A program made the translations under genes and the position numbers. Shown here piece after piece: positions 24,101-35,833 of a stretch of 64,000 nucleotides of DNA. Source of the DNA: Apus apus (lineage: Eukaryota; Chordata; Aves; Apodiformes; Apodidae); contig NC_067283.1 of assembly GCF_020740795.1 (NCBI RefSeq), forward strand, positions 59,675,966-59,739,965. The letters run 5' to 3'. How positions within the stretch are numbered: the stretch's first letter is position 1; each line of letters opens with the position of its first letter. The notes below the pieces were generated by a model that made no database searches, was not told the DNA's origin, and saw only the letters and a list, made by a program, of their open reading frames with translations.

Positions 24101-26280
24101 CGGCAAATGTAGAAGAAAAAACTAGACAACTGACAAGAATGTGGAAAGTGACCTAGTTCCTGAATGAGAGCTTTGACATCCCTTTAAAACCCAGGAAATA
24201 TGACAACGGTAGCTACAATTAGGTACAAATTCAAATTCTTTCTGGAACCTTGCCGCCAATGCCATTTTCTTAGGCTTGCCTTTTTTTTTTTTTTTTTTTT
24301 TTTAACTAAGCTCATGCCCCACTTAAGTCTTCTGTCTCCGTAATGATGCTGGTGAGACATGAGGTATCAACTCTCACACAGCTGCACAAAAGAAAAAAGA
24401 CTCCTAGGAAGATGTACTTAAATTGGTAAGACCAGGCTCCTCCTCTGAAAGGACAAGGCAAACAGCATGTATCTGAGAAAAGGAAAAAAAAATAGATATA
24501 TACTAGCAGAACGACCATTTATCTGGCCTAAGTTGCATTTGAACTATAGTGGGAAATGTCTACTAAGCCAGGTACAATACTGGCAAAGTTCTCCTAGTGT
24601 GTAAGGGGTATCCAGAACCTCATCTTGCTGTGCTGTGCCACATCAGAAGCAATGCAATACAACTCCTCCTGCACACCTCACGACACCCAGGGACCATGCT
24701 TTGGCACATCATGCCAACCTCAAGGCGTAGTCAGACTGGCTAAACACAAGGTGTAGCTTTGGCACCTGCCTTGCAGATTTCCAGCTTGAGTTCAAAAAGT
24801 TCTTGATTAACTTCACAGGTTGTCATCATCTCTGCCACAGCTTTATGAATAAGACCATTCAAGACTCTGCAGCGCATGTTATCTTCTTTCCTAATTTTTG
24901 TATGGTCATCTTTCTTTACAGAGGCCAATTCAGTTGGTTTATACATCTTTTAAAAAACAAACAAACAAGCCACATTAATCAGTAGTTACAAACTTACACT
25001 AGGCAATTATATACAGTTTTGTGCACTCTACCAAGTATGCTCTTGGAATGCCATTACTGAAGCTGTGATGGTTTATATAGGTCTTATGTATCAGGTGTTT
25101 CAATAAGTATTTCTGTTCACAATATCTTTGACCTTTGTCTTACAGTCAACGTTTCTTAGCTTCTTGATTATTTTGTAGCAAGTTACACAGCTCAATAAAT
25201 CAGTTTTCTAAAATACAGCATGTATTAACTGAAAAACATTGCTTGTCTGAAAACAAACATGAAAACTTGTTTTCTGTAAAACTAAGTTGGTACAGAGAAG
25301 TTTGAATTTGCAGCAGTTCTCTGCTCCGGGCTCAAGAGTGTGCCAGACAGTGTCAGTGTTGGCACAGAAGAGGAAATGGCCATGGGATGTGGAACAGCTT
25401 CTCTCAACAGCAATCCTGGCATATCAAAGTGAAACTGAAGCTCTAGCGTTCATTCACAAAAATCTGTTTCTCCACCTGAAAATGCTTTTCCCCAACTTAG
25501 ACACAATGGCAGAAGGTCAAGCTTGTTTCTCCTGGCACAGTTAAACACAACATCCTGAAACCTTGCACTTACCATTTTAGATCCCAGGATAGGGCTGTCA
25601 TACCAAAGCTTCTTTCTTTTGGAAAAAGGAAAGAAAATCAGCTTCACCTTTCAACGGGTTCTCTAATTAAAACGTCACCTGCCTGAAGGCACACAACGCA
25701 ACAAACACCCAGGTTGTCAAACCTGAGGGTACTCCCCCCGCAGCAGCTGCAGGCGCGGGGAGCAATGATTTCCACCCACCGCACGTGGAGGGGGAGGAGA
25801 AAGCAAAGCCCTCTCGGGTCTCTCGGTACAACCTGGCACCCGAGGCACCGTCACCAGGGCCCCAGGGCCACCCTCGGGGCGCCTCGCGGTGTCTGCCTCT
25901 CCCCCCTGAGCAAGGGGGTAGCGCTGCAGCGCCCCGAGCCCCACCGCCCCGCTCACCCAACCCACCCGCTGCCCACAGACCGGTGCGGGCGCAGCCGGGG
26001 TACGGCCGGCTCGGCAGGGCGGCTCGGCAGGGCAGGGCAGCCCGCCCGGCCGCGGCTGCGTCAGCCCGCGGTGAGGCCCAGCCCGGCAGGACAGCCCGCC
26101 GCCCGCCCGCCCTCCGGCCCGGCCATTGCCCCGCACCTACTTCTTTTTGCGGAGCATCTTCCTCAACAGGTCCCTGGAGCCGCCCCGCGCCGCAGAGGTG
26201 CGCAGCGCCCGGCTCCCCCGCGGCACCGCCGCCTCCCGCGCCCGCCGCGCCGCGCCCGCCACAGCGCGGCCGCCCCACAT
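15135..26280 (-). CDS. RBFA: Putative ribosome-binding factor A, mitochondrial
   Basis: Seven coding exons on the minus strand: 26141-26280, 25573-25615, 24770-24946, 21049-21161, 19797-19881, 17255-17325 and 15135-15519. They sum to 1014 bases (337 codons plus TGA), and all junction phases agree (2,0,0,2,0,2). Human RBFA is similar in length (343). Exon 1 lies in a CpG island and encodes an Arg/Ala-rich start ([17 protein letters not shown]) fitting a mitochondrial targeting peptide. Exons 2-5 encode the KH-like RbfA domain, with [30 protein letters not shown] and [10 protein letters not shown]. Exon 6 ([15 protein letters not shown]) and exon 7 ([17 protein letters not shown], then basic and acidic tails) match the vertebrate C-terminal extension. 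RBFA binds mitochondrial small-subunit 12S rRNA and aids its late maturation. All acceptors are AG; intron 3 appears to start with GC. Identity is very likely; exact ends are read by eye. Confidence 0.93.
22212..23580 (+). mobile_element. CR1 LINE in RBFA intron 3
   Basis: A 5'-truncated CR1 of about 1.37 kb lies in the plus orientation, antisense to RBFA. It encodes RT landmarks ([24 protein letters not shown], then [14 protein letters not shown] and [16 protein letters not shown] in shifted frames) and the CR1 C-terminal region with [15 protein letters not shown] and [15 protein letters not shown] (22966-23487). It ends with the ATGATTCTATGATTCT tail. Several frameshifts make it inactive. 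Confidence 0.92.
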
Positions 26281-26660
26281 CCCGCCGCAGCGCCCCGGCC
26301 CGGCCCGGCCCGGCCCGGCGGGAGCTGCCCGCGGCGCTGGCTCCCCCTGGCGGCGCGGCGGCCCGGGCCCGGCACCGGCGCGGCGGGGCGGGGCGGGCGC
26401 GGTTGCGGCTCAGGGCGCGGGATCTCGCGTGTGAGCACAAGGCCGGCAGCCCCGTCCCGTCAGAGGCTGCCGGCGGAGGCCTTGCCAGCTCTCCCCGAGG
26501 CAGCCCTTGCGGGGGGAGCCGCCCGGACAGCCCGGCGGTGCCCGCCGGGACGCGGTCCGAGCGGCCTTCGGTGCCGTGTGACCGACGGGCCGCGTGTAGA
26601 GCTCGGCGCGTCGCCCCAGGGCAAGGCGACGGACTGGGGAGCTTTTCACCGGCGTTCATC
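25740..26660. promoter_or_regulatory. CpG island over RBFA exon 1
   Basis: A dense CpG and GC-rich block contains repeated GGCCCGGCCCGG near 26300 and spans RBFA exon 1 and its upstream region. Long open frames on both strands here (up to 341 codons) are a by-product of GC richness. It most likely holds the RBFA promoter; no TATA box is evident. Confidence 0.8.
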
Positions 26661-26859
26661 CCGAAATCCTGCCGTTTGCCAAAAAGAATCACTTCTGGTT
26701 ATTTGAATAAACGAAACCCGTGCATGATGCGTTTTGCCTGCACAACACCCGTGGGCCAGCGACGTGACGAGCGATCAAATCGCGGTTTCCTCGCCGCAGG
26801 ATGAAGGCGAAAGGCGCTGACACGAGGTGCAGGCTGCTTGACAGGACTGCCTCCTGAGG

Positions 26860-28826
26860 GGTCGGAAGAGCCGTGAGAGCTGCTCGTCTGCTCCCGTCGC
26901 GCCCTCCGTCATGAGGCGGCGTGGTTTTTTGGTGGCACCTCCAATCTGAGGAGTTCCTGCAACGTTTTTCAGCTCTAACAAAGGGCGATCTGTGAAAAGG
27001 AAGAGAAATACCAAGCTAGTAACTCACAGAGCACCCTTCTGTTACTTAATCACCTGAAGGGAGGCACAGAAGTATCTACAATTATAATTTAAAATTAAGT
27101 GCATGACTCAAGCATACTCAGAGGAGTTCAAACTGCTGACTAGCTTCTGGGTTTTTTTTAATACAACAAATTCTCCAAATGAGTCAGTGTGAATTTTATT
27201 CGGCTCAGATAAAAAAAAATTGAGGACATTGTTTCTGTAGGACTTGTGCACGTACTGTGAGAAACGACTGTCGTGCCAACAAACAGGCCCACAGAGATCC
27301 TTCAGCACAGCAGTTCATTTATACTCCTGCAAGAATGGGTGACCTAAACAAGTAAGCACACCTGATAGTAAGGTGAATAACTGTGTATATTCCCTATTCC
27401 CAACACAAAGTTCCCTCCCCTGTTTCCCCACTGGCTGGGTACTCCAGGGTTTACAGCCCATCTGATGCTTCTAATTATCCTGTAAGTTTCGTGCCCCTGT
27501 TTACACATTCCATTCTAGGAGTTTACTTTTTACCTTTTAAGGTTTAATTCTGACCTTTCTTGCCCCCTTGGCTGCCTTCCCAATCACCAGAATGATTTAT
27601 ACCATCTGGTGCCATCCTGTCATGAGGAGTAGCATAAGAGTGACTTTGTTCTGTTTTTCTCATGGCCTTTGCCATGTTCAGGTATCTCAGCTCCCCCAGA
27701 TGGAACCCAATCAAGTCCCTCAGTTTCTTGGGCCATAAATCACCTCAGTGTCTTTGGAATGCCCACTTCTCTCTTCAGTCACCATAAAGTTTCTTTTCAC
27801 TAGGGCAGAAACAAACCATTCTCTTCCTAACACTAGGGTGTGAAAACACCACCACATTTCTAACACTAAGATGCAAAAACAACACTACATTTCATTTCTA
27901 ACATGTACATCATGTACTCCTACTAACAAAATTATGAAACCTCATGTGCTCACAAACTTGTACTTAGTTTGAGCCACACACACACTCATTTATATTTAAC
28001 TTAAGTACATGTCCTACCTGAGCAAAGGTTCAGGATATGCCACATCCAGAGCAGCTACCTTAATAACTTTGTTTTGAAGGGCTTTCACCAAAGCATCCTG
28101 ATCCACAGACAGACCTGGGTTACAGTAGGAAGAATACTCTTATTTTCCTGCTCTGTACTGTTCTCCCACCACCCTTCTGGGCGTGGTGGTCAGGCAAACA
28201 GCAGGCTAGAGCTGTTCAGGAAGCACAGAAGCCACAGCAGAGAGAGGGTAGGGAAGCAGGAGGAGGAAGCTTGGGTATGTGCGTCAGAGCAGGACAGGAA
28301 AGAATTTTAAAAGGCCACAAAACAAAATACAGTTCCAGAATTCCAAGTGGTCCACCGTGGTGTATGTTAGAAACAACATTGCTCCAAATAAATAAAAAGC
28401 TTAAGTAGGAGATTATACAAATATACATGGGCTTCTAATACTCCAAGCTCACTAACATTTTAGAGACCTACTGGCTCATAATTACAGGAATGCTTATATG
28501 TTTTTCTGAGATATGACCACATCTATAATCTAGTAATCAGAGAATTTACTGAAAATTTCAGAGTGACACTATATTAGAGTTGGGTTTTCCCAGGACTTTT
28601 TATGCCAACAAACCATAATGTAGTTTTCTTTGTTCTGCCCCCTACCTCTGCTGATATTACTGAGAGTAGCTGTGGTTTTCATGAGCTCCAGCTTCCTCTT
28701 CCCAACCAGTCTGTGCGTCTGTGGGGTCAGGGTCACAGACACCAACACAAAATCTGACTGCTGGAGCAAATAATCTGTCTTCTCACAGTAAATAGCTCCA
28801 AAATAGCTCTTTCTTCTTCCTTGTTT
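26860..28826 (-). pseudogene. Reductase-like copy 3, exons 4-6 only
   Basis: Three minus-strand exons match the intact gene at 52306-56490. Exon 4 (28646-28826) ends in NISRG and a GTAGGG donor, but is 181 bases against 179 in the intact gene, so it carries a 2-base net insertion and a frameshift. Exon 5 (28018-28114) has the same 97-base length, intact splice sites and an open reading (VDQDALVKALQNKVIKVAAL then DVAYPEP). The exon 6 remnant (about 26860-26989) reads RPLLELKN, then PQIGGAT, so the catalytic His of PHIG has become Gln. A solo LTR (27256-27903) sits between exons 5 and 6. No exons 1-3 were found further right. The last exon lies within about 600 bases of the RBFA start codon, on the same strand. 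Confidence 0.85.
27256..27903 (-). mobile_element. Solo LTR, family L1 (copy A)
   Basis: A 648-bp element begins TGTGAGAAACG and ends TTTCTAACA, so its ends form an imperfect inverted repeat. It is nearly identical to the LTR at 60865-61512 (same length) and clearly related to the ERV2 LTR at 39895-40519. Orientation is taken from ERV2. The flanks CGTAC and TGTAC may be a 5-bp target duplication with one mismatch. No internal retroviral sequence adjoins it. Confidence 0.85.
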
Positions 28827-28829
28827 CTA

Positions 28830-31145
28830 AGGGGAAAACCCCAAAATTAAACTGCAGTAGTAAGCAACAAGAAAAAGTTCCAATCACCATTGGAAAAAAG
28901 GTTTCTTAATTGTTTTCTTCACTCTGTAGTGCAAAGCAGTTAGCCAGTTATCTGACTGAAACTCAGTTAGGAAAAATGTTAAGCTGTTTCCCACAATACT
29001 AAGTGCCTGCACTTAGTGCAGTAATATACCTGCTGGGATAGAAAGTAAGAAATAAGTATTATGCAAATGCTCAGAATAAACAATAAAATAAATTTATTTG
29101 TGTCACAGCTTCTGGTGGAAATGGGGGTTCTTTTCCAACTGAAAAGCAAGACTGATGTTTGAAATTAATTCCCTTCCCTGTGAAAACGAACTCATCTGAA
29201 AATCATCAAGGAGACCCAAAAGACAGGGGAGGAGTTAAATCTTCAGAAATATGTGTCAGCAGCAGTTTGCTTGCTCTGTGCATCAGTGCTGCTTCACTGA
29301 AACCGCTTGCTGCAGGACCTGCTGGTGCATACAATCCTTATCAGGACAAGGTTGGGGCACGTACCAGCCAGCTCCCATCAGATTCACACAAAATAAAAAG
29401 ATGGGATGGGCCTGATGGGAGCCCATCAGGCATATGTGAAGGCCACATGCACCTCATCTAGAAGACAGCAAACAGGCAAGTTCAGCTCCTCACTGTCAGC
29501 TGGCTCTGAAAGGGTGAGATGTCTCAGGGCCTGTGGCCCCGCCTCACCTAAATTACAGGAGTTGTTTTCTCCCAGCCTGTTTCTCCTTTCTTCAGCCTAT
29601 TGTCATGTCACCAACATGACAGGAAGGCCCAAGAAGCCCTTAGTCAAGGAGTGACCAGTGAGATGTATCTCCCATTCCTTCCTGACTTTGTCTCTGTATA
29701 AATTGGAAAATTAATTACTGTCTTGAAGTAAGTGTATGTGCACTGCCACTCCAAATAAAAAGCCAGTGTGAGGACACCACCAGCCCTGGCTGTCCCTGCC
29801 CAGCCCCACATGGCTTCCCCACATCCCAGGACTCCGTGGCAGCTCTTGCTGAGGTCATCAGACCCTGCCCCAGCAAGGGTGTGCAGGGCTGCTCTCCAGC
29901 TCCCCTCAGCCCTGGTCTGGACCTCATTCTGCCTTGTCACCATGAGTTTGCCTGTTATTTTGGGCTTTTGCGTGAACCTAGCCATGATATGTGGCTCTCA
30001 CTGCTTCTTGGCACAATATTTAATACCGATAGTGCAGAGAGCACATCATCTTATCTTAACAGAGAGAGAACAGCAGATCAGTTTGACAGTGAAACATACA
30101 AATAATGTTTAAGAGCAGTGACAAAATAGACTTGCCATGGAGCTGCAGCCAGCTTTCCCTCAGAAACCTCAATCCCCAGCCAAATAGCGGGGAATACTCT
30201 GTCTCAGGGGAGACTGCCATCTGATAGCCTTGGATAGGCCTTGGTAGACATCTCATTGCACACATTAAGGTATTTTCCAACCTAAATGATTCTAAGAATA
30301 TCCTCTTTGAGAATAAAGCAACTGGGGCAGGCTCAGGAGCTCAGTCACTGCAGCTATTATCCAGGCTACAGGCAGGCCTGTATCTCTCCCAGCTGAGAAA
30401 CATGAAAATTTTCCTGACAAGGTTACTTGGACTGCAAGTCCCAGGTGACGGAGGCTGCCAAGTACAGCTTCACTATTCTGTTCACTAAACCTGTGCTGGG
30501 GTGATCCCTCTTGCTGTGCAGGTGGTCAGCAGCCACTCAACAGGGTGCCTGGCTTCTGCAGCCAGAACAGGTCAGGAGCTGGGAAACACCACTGCTATGG
30601 GCACCAGGAATCTCTGTCCTTCCACACTATGAAATGATCAGCAATAGAGCACTACTGTGTCTCTCCTGAGTACTGTAGTGCTTTGCAAAATAATGAATTA
30701 AAACATCGTGTCCTCTTGAAACAAACACCTCTACCAAACACATTTTGTTGTGCTGCACATCATGGCAGTTAAGTATAACATCTCTATGAAATGACTAATT
30801 AAAAGGTAAAAGTATAATAAAATGTTGTAATAATTATACAAAACCATAAACTGTTCTAGTTATCCTGGTGATGCTTTTGGAGTATCATTTGCTTGCATGT
30901 ATTTCAAGTTCAGTTAATTTTTAGTGGAAAAATTCATTAACTAGCAAGATGGATTTACAGCATATTAGCTGGATTCTTCAATAAGTTACTTGAATTTTCT
31001 TCTTTAAAATAAAAAGTAACAAACCCTAAAATGCTTACACATTCCCTGTTTCACATCAGCTGCTTCCAAGATTGCTGATAAGACATAATGGATGATGTTT
31101 TAACTTACTGCTCATGTGACAATACCTGAGGTCAAAGGACCTTGT
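28830..31145. other. Intergenic, no gene seen
   Basis: Open frames are all under about 115 codons, overlap on both strands and show no recognisable motif. No exon of the reductase family was found here. Confidence 0.55.
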
Positions 31146-31149
31146 ACCA

Positions 31150-31700
31150 GAAACAGTGTGGCCAGCAGGACTAGGGAAGTGTGATTGTCCCTTTGTACTG
31201 GGCTCTGGTGAGGCTGCACCTCGAATATTGTGCTTGGTCCTGGGCTCTTCACTACAAGAAAAACATTGAAGTGCTGGAGTGTGTCCAAACAAGGGCAATG
31301 AAGCTGGTGAAGGGCACAAGTTTTATGAGGAGAGTCAGAGGGAAATGGGTTTGTTTAGCCTGGAGAAAAGGAGGCTGATGGGAGACCTTATCGTTCTCTA
31401 CAGCTACCTGGAAAGGAGGTTGGAGCGAGGTGGGGGTTGGCTTCTTTTCCCAAGTAACAAGCAACAGAACAAGAGGAAATGGGCTCAAGGTGTGCCAGGG
31501 GAGGTTTAGATTGGATATTAGCTAAAAATTCTTTACTGAAAGGATTATCAAGCACAGGAAGAAGCTGCTCAGGGAAGTGGTTGAGTTGCCATCCCTGAAG
31601 GTATTTAAAAGATGGGTAGATGTGGTACTTAAGGACATGATTTAGTGGTGAAATTGGCAGTGCTAGTTTAACAGCTGGACTGGAAAATCTTAAATGTAAT
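31150..31700 (+). mobile_element. CR1 LINE fragment
   Basis: The plus strand carries the CR1 ORF2 C-terminal region, recognisable in pieces: [18 protein letters not shown], then a [17 protein letters not shown]-like block in another frame. A decayed 3' UTR follows without a clear tail. Multiple frame breaks are present. Confidence 0.85.
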
Positions 31701-33062
31701 AGTTTCTTAGGACTAGACTTCTGAAGTACTGCATTAGCCCAAAAGACTTGTGTGATGTAATGTAGTACATTTCCCAGATGAGATGTACAGACTAGCTTAA
31801 GCATGAAACTGGATAAGGACACAACATTTCCCATGTCTATGTCATGTATTATAAAGCCACATTATATGTGACCAGGATTCATTGAACCAAAAAAAAGCAG
31901 AGGCAGGAAATCTATATTCACCAGTTTGTTATTTCAGGCAAGGTCGACCCAAGTGATGCATTCATTTTCCGTGAATCTAAACCATCATAAAAGATTATCA
32001 CTAACCTGTCTGCTTGTCGTAGATAAAGCCATATTTCCTAGCAGACTATCGTATCAACACTTTATTCCAGATCATGTTGTCTTTGCCCATCAAAATGTTT
32101 TAAAAAAACAAGAATAAATGGAGTGAACTGTAATTGATCATCTCTTTGCTCATGTGGTCACTGCAATTTCGGATCATTTTTTATTAATGGTAAGATTGTG
32201 CATTGTGTTTTCCAAGCACAATCTAAGTAGAATGGCAGAGGTGGGAAACAGCATCTAGTAAGCACAGGAAGGTTTCCTTAACTGTATGTCAGTCAATTTG
32301 ATATTATTCAATAAATATTTATAGATCAAGGAAATCCAGGGAACAAAGGGCTATTTTTTGCAATATAATTTGAAAAGAGGTAGTTGCTTTCTAAAGATGT
32401 TTTGGGAAGCTGTCCTTCAAGTGATCATTTCCAATTTGTGGAATGACAAGTTGTTGTGTGTCAACCCATCAGTGCAGTGACTGACAGGTATCCTGTTGTC
32501 CAGCATTGTGTCTTCCTCTGTAAAGCACTCCAGTGGCAGGGAACAATTCTGGAACTAATCAGCCCAGATTCTTGAAATATCTGCAAAAGCAGAAGTAAAA
32601 CTCCAAGCAAATGCCAGGCATGTTCTATTGTTTCATGTAGAAGTGAAATGCAGTACTGTATCTGGTTTATGTTTGCTACTTCATGTCTGGAGAAAAGTTT
32701 GCATGTGAAAAAGCTTGTGTGTTTTTTCTAGTTTTAGGGTATTGATTTAATAAGAATTGTGTGGCTTGTTTTTTTCCTCTCTGCTATTTTAGCTTCTTGA
32801 ATCTTTGTTTTCAACTGTGTTTTCAACTATTGCTTAGCCTTTTATTTTGAAAGAATAAACACAATTTTTTTTTTGTTTCCAAGGTCATACTGGTGACAAT
32901 GAAAGGTATACTGGGTGTTTGTATCTCAGAGAACAGAGAGGTATTTGGGACAGTCTTTAAATCCTTGCCAGCCTGCTTGCTGCTCCTGAACAGCTGCTAT
33001 GTCTTGTTTCCCTGAGTTGCAAAAGTAGGTAATATTGTCATATGTTAAATTAGCAGAAGTGT
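31701..33062. other. Intergenic, no gene seen
   Basis: AT-rich, with short meaningless open frames. No exon, RNA gene or recognised repeat was identified. Confidence 0.5.
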
Positions 33063-33734
33063 TGTCCCGAAAGCCGGGTCCGTTACCCGCTGTGCAAGCA
33101 GCCACTCCACGCACAAAGTCGAGATACTTCCTTTAGTATCCAGTTCTGCACAGAAAAGGGAGCAGGGGGTATTCCACAAAGCAAGCTCAGTTTCCCGAAA
33201 CACAAGTGCTACTTTTATATCCAAAAATGTGAGAAAAAACTAACATCATTCTATCACTGGCACACACTGGTCAACTAATTCCTCTCTTCCATTTGAAGTG
33301 GCAGTGCTCGGGAATTTCACTACACCTGCTCAAAGAGTAAGGGGCTTGTTGTTAGTAGGGGTCCCTCTAGCCTGTGGGTATGAATTTTAGTATGCTCATG
33401 GCTCATTAATATATTAATATACTTGTTTCAATTACTCAATGTGTTTTTCACTGCTCAAGACTGTAACCAAGATAAGGTGTGGGGAGTGCTCCTTTCCATC
33501 CCTTCCATCTGCCCTGCAGGTGTCCTGCAGTCCTGTCTCGTGGTCAGGCTGTTGACTAGTTAAGAGAGTGTTTTTCTCTAATTGGAGTCTGGTTTTGTCT
33601 AATTCTTACTGTTCCACTGTTATCTAGGCCCTGTTTTTATTCTGCATGTCCCTTATGTTCTCTTTTATGTGATTTTTTCCCAAATGTGATTTTTTCCCCT
33701 ATAAATTTTTCTTTTTTTCAATTAATAGCTGACA
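33063..33734. mobile_element. LTR-like repeat, family L2 (copy D)
   Basis: A block of about 670 bp starts TGTCCCGAAAGCCGGGTCC and ends AATTAATAGCTGACA. It aligns over its whole length with 38588-39198. Both share CAGTTCTGCACAGAAAAGGG, CCTCTAGCCT and a CTGTTTTTATTCT block. TG...CA ends and the size suggest a solo LTR. The strand could not be decided. Confidence 0.7.
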
Positions 33735-33957
33735 TCACTGCCACTTTGAGTTCTATATTGGTTTATTTGTCTTTTGGACTTGTATTAATACAACAGAGAG
33801 TACATAAAGACAACTGGGAGGACAGCATACTTTCCTACAAAGCTTTAGCGAGGTGGGTGAGCATTCTTCTATTTAAAGATAATACTTTCCTGTGTAATTT
33901 GAATGATTAACCATATTAGAGGTGTTGTTCCTAGTGGAGGTAAGCCAAGGTGTTAGT

Positions 33958-34560
33958 ACATAACTCAAATTTAGAATGATGTGGCTATTTTATGTAAGGT
34001 GCACGCTGTATATATCTATACAAGCTGAAATTGCAGTCAGAGAGGTACACAATTGGTACCACAGCTAGCACTGAGCTGCAATAACTGGGCCTTCAAGAAG
34101 GCAATTCATCAAGAAGTTTAGAGAGTGTCTTGGGTAAATCACCAACTTGGCAGAGAAGACTTGAGGTCTACAAAGATAATTGGAGCTAAGGAATGCAGGA
34201 GGTAATAAAGAAGGAACAAAGTCAAGAAGATTGATGGCTAAACCAGTCTGGAGCAGTTGAAGCTGTAGAAGTTGTGATATTGTGTCCTTTCGGTAAAAGT
34301 AGCTCATTATAATATCATTATAATATTAAAGATCACACCCCCAGGTCAAAAAGACCCCTGCCCAGGTGAAGACCCCTCCCCTGAGCATGCATTGATAGCA
34401 GAAAAAGTGATGTAACTATACATTCATCATTAACTAATCACTATAAGGAGGATGGACTTGGAAACACACTAACTGTTAAAAACAAAGTTCCGTGTCATGA
34501 AAATTTTTCTTTGGTGTGCTTGATTTGTGGGAAGGCACCAAGCACCCAGCTTTGTGCAAA
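33958..34560 (+). repeat. Dispersed repeat R3, copy 1
   Basis: A region of about 600 bp is matched, in opposite orientation, by 59940-60545. Shared landmarks are AATTTAGAATGATGTGG, TAAATCACCAACTTGGCAGA, AAAGACCCCTGCCCA, CCCTGAGCATG and TTTGTGGGAAGGCACC. It is LTR-sized, but the ends and family were not identified. Confidence 0.75.
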
Positions 34561-35344
34561 CCAGCAGTAAATAATGATGTCTCCTTCCTAAAGTGGTCTT
34601 TTTGTCTGCGTTTCTGGAGCTATCTCAAAGCAGTAACAATAGGATTTAGATTTTTTTCTATAATAATTGCAGTAAGAAAAACAATTTGTCAAAGTATTTT
34701 TTTTTTCTTTAGGGTAGTGAAGCTCCCTTATATACATCTTTTCGAATATAATTATTCTTGTAAATATCCAAAAGCAGTGATACAAAGGAAAATGTACAGA
34801 TTTGGACTGTAATGTGCATGTGTTTTTGTAGACTTTTGTGTTCCCATTATTTACAGAATGGTGCTGGAGGCTTAGAGGGCTCCCAGTGTTCTTCCAAATA
34901 ATTTCACAAAGTTGAAAATCTGAAGGTAGACTGCACATAAATTTGGTATTATATAGTAGCATGTTCATATTGAAGACTAATTTTCCAAAGTGCCAGAACT
35001 TTAAATTGTCCTCTAAAATCCAGTCTGTTTTAAATAAGTGCTTCTGAGTATGTTTCTGAAAACTGAGTTTTGCCTCAGCATTTTGTGTCTCAGGAGCTAA
35101 TTTAAATGGAGACTTTCTTATGGAAAGTCACAAATATTTCTAGCAGGTATCTTACTTTGATGTTTTTGATAGCAAATAGAATGGGAACAAACTGAATTAT
35201 GTAATCTAAATTACTATTTCTTTAGGACTAGGGAGCCTAGTGATAGTCATAGGATATTCATTAGTAAATTCAATAGAAATATAGCTTAATAAAAATTTAC
35301 TAAAATAATGAATTTGCTATACTAAGGGCTGCTTTTAAAACAAG

Positions 35345-35833
35345 GTGCTTTGTGAAACTATCAGTCAGCTATGCCAAGCATCCTGTAGGTTGTGATAACA
35401 TCAAGTCTTCTAAGAACCTGTGGCCCCTACAGACAACACTCATGTGGACTCTGACCCACCTGGGCAACCTACCAGCGGGAGACTGGAGACTGGAGACAGG
35501 ACCAAGATGAGAGACCAGGACAAAGATGACAAAGAACTAGAATCAACAAAGACCCCCACAGGAGACCCTCGAGCACGCGTAATTACAAAGATAGCCAAAT
35601 CCAGGAAATAAAATGACTATGTACAAGAATTCTGGGAACTCATTGACATGGAACTGAATATGCATGTTTTTGGTGTATATTAGTTGGGGTGTTTCACTAA
35701 CTCGTTGGAGCACTCATGGTGGAGAATCCCCAGTGCTGCCCAGCACTACAATAAAGCTCAGTAACAGCTTGTTTGTTGTTATTGAGTCTTGATCTCGGAA
35801 TCCTTACCCAGCCACACCCAGCCTCCCACTGCA
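35345..35833 (+). mobile_element. LTR-like element with AATAAA and R/U5-like end
   Basis: The stretch looks like a plus-strand LTR. Upstream sequence leads to CAGCACTACAATAAAGCTCA (a polyadenylation signal just before a GTAACAGCTTG-type R end), then a U5-like tail finishing near CACCCAGCCTCCCACTGCA. The 5' end is uncertain. No internal viral region adjoins it. Confidence 0.6.

Noticed and set aside
25667-26804. ORFs of 330-341 codons on both strands near 26 kb
   Set aside because: They are GC-driven open frames in a CpG island. The real coding sequence there is the 140-base RBFA exon 1 in another minus frame.
29159-30112. Overlapping ORFs of 70-114 codons around 29-30 kb
   Set aside because: They overlap on both strands, lack recognisable domains or splice context, and are not near a CpG island.
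32926-33114. 62-codon minus ORF starting MRGVAACTAGNGPGFRDN
   Set aside because: It runs across the edge of LTR-like copy D and is explained by that repeat.
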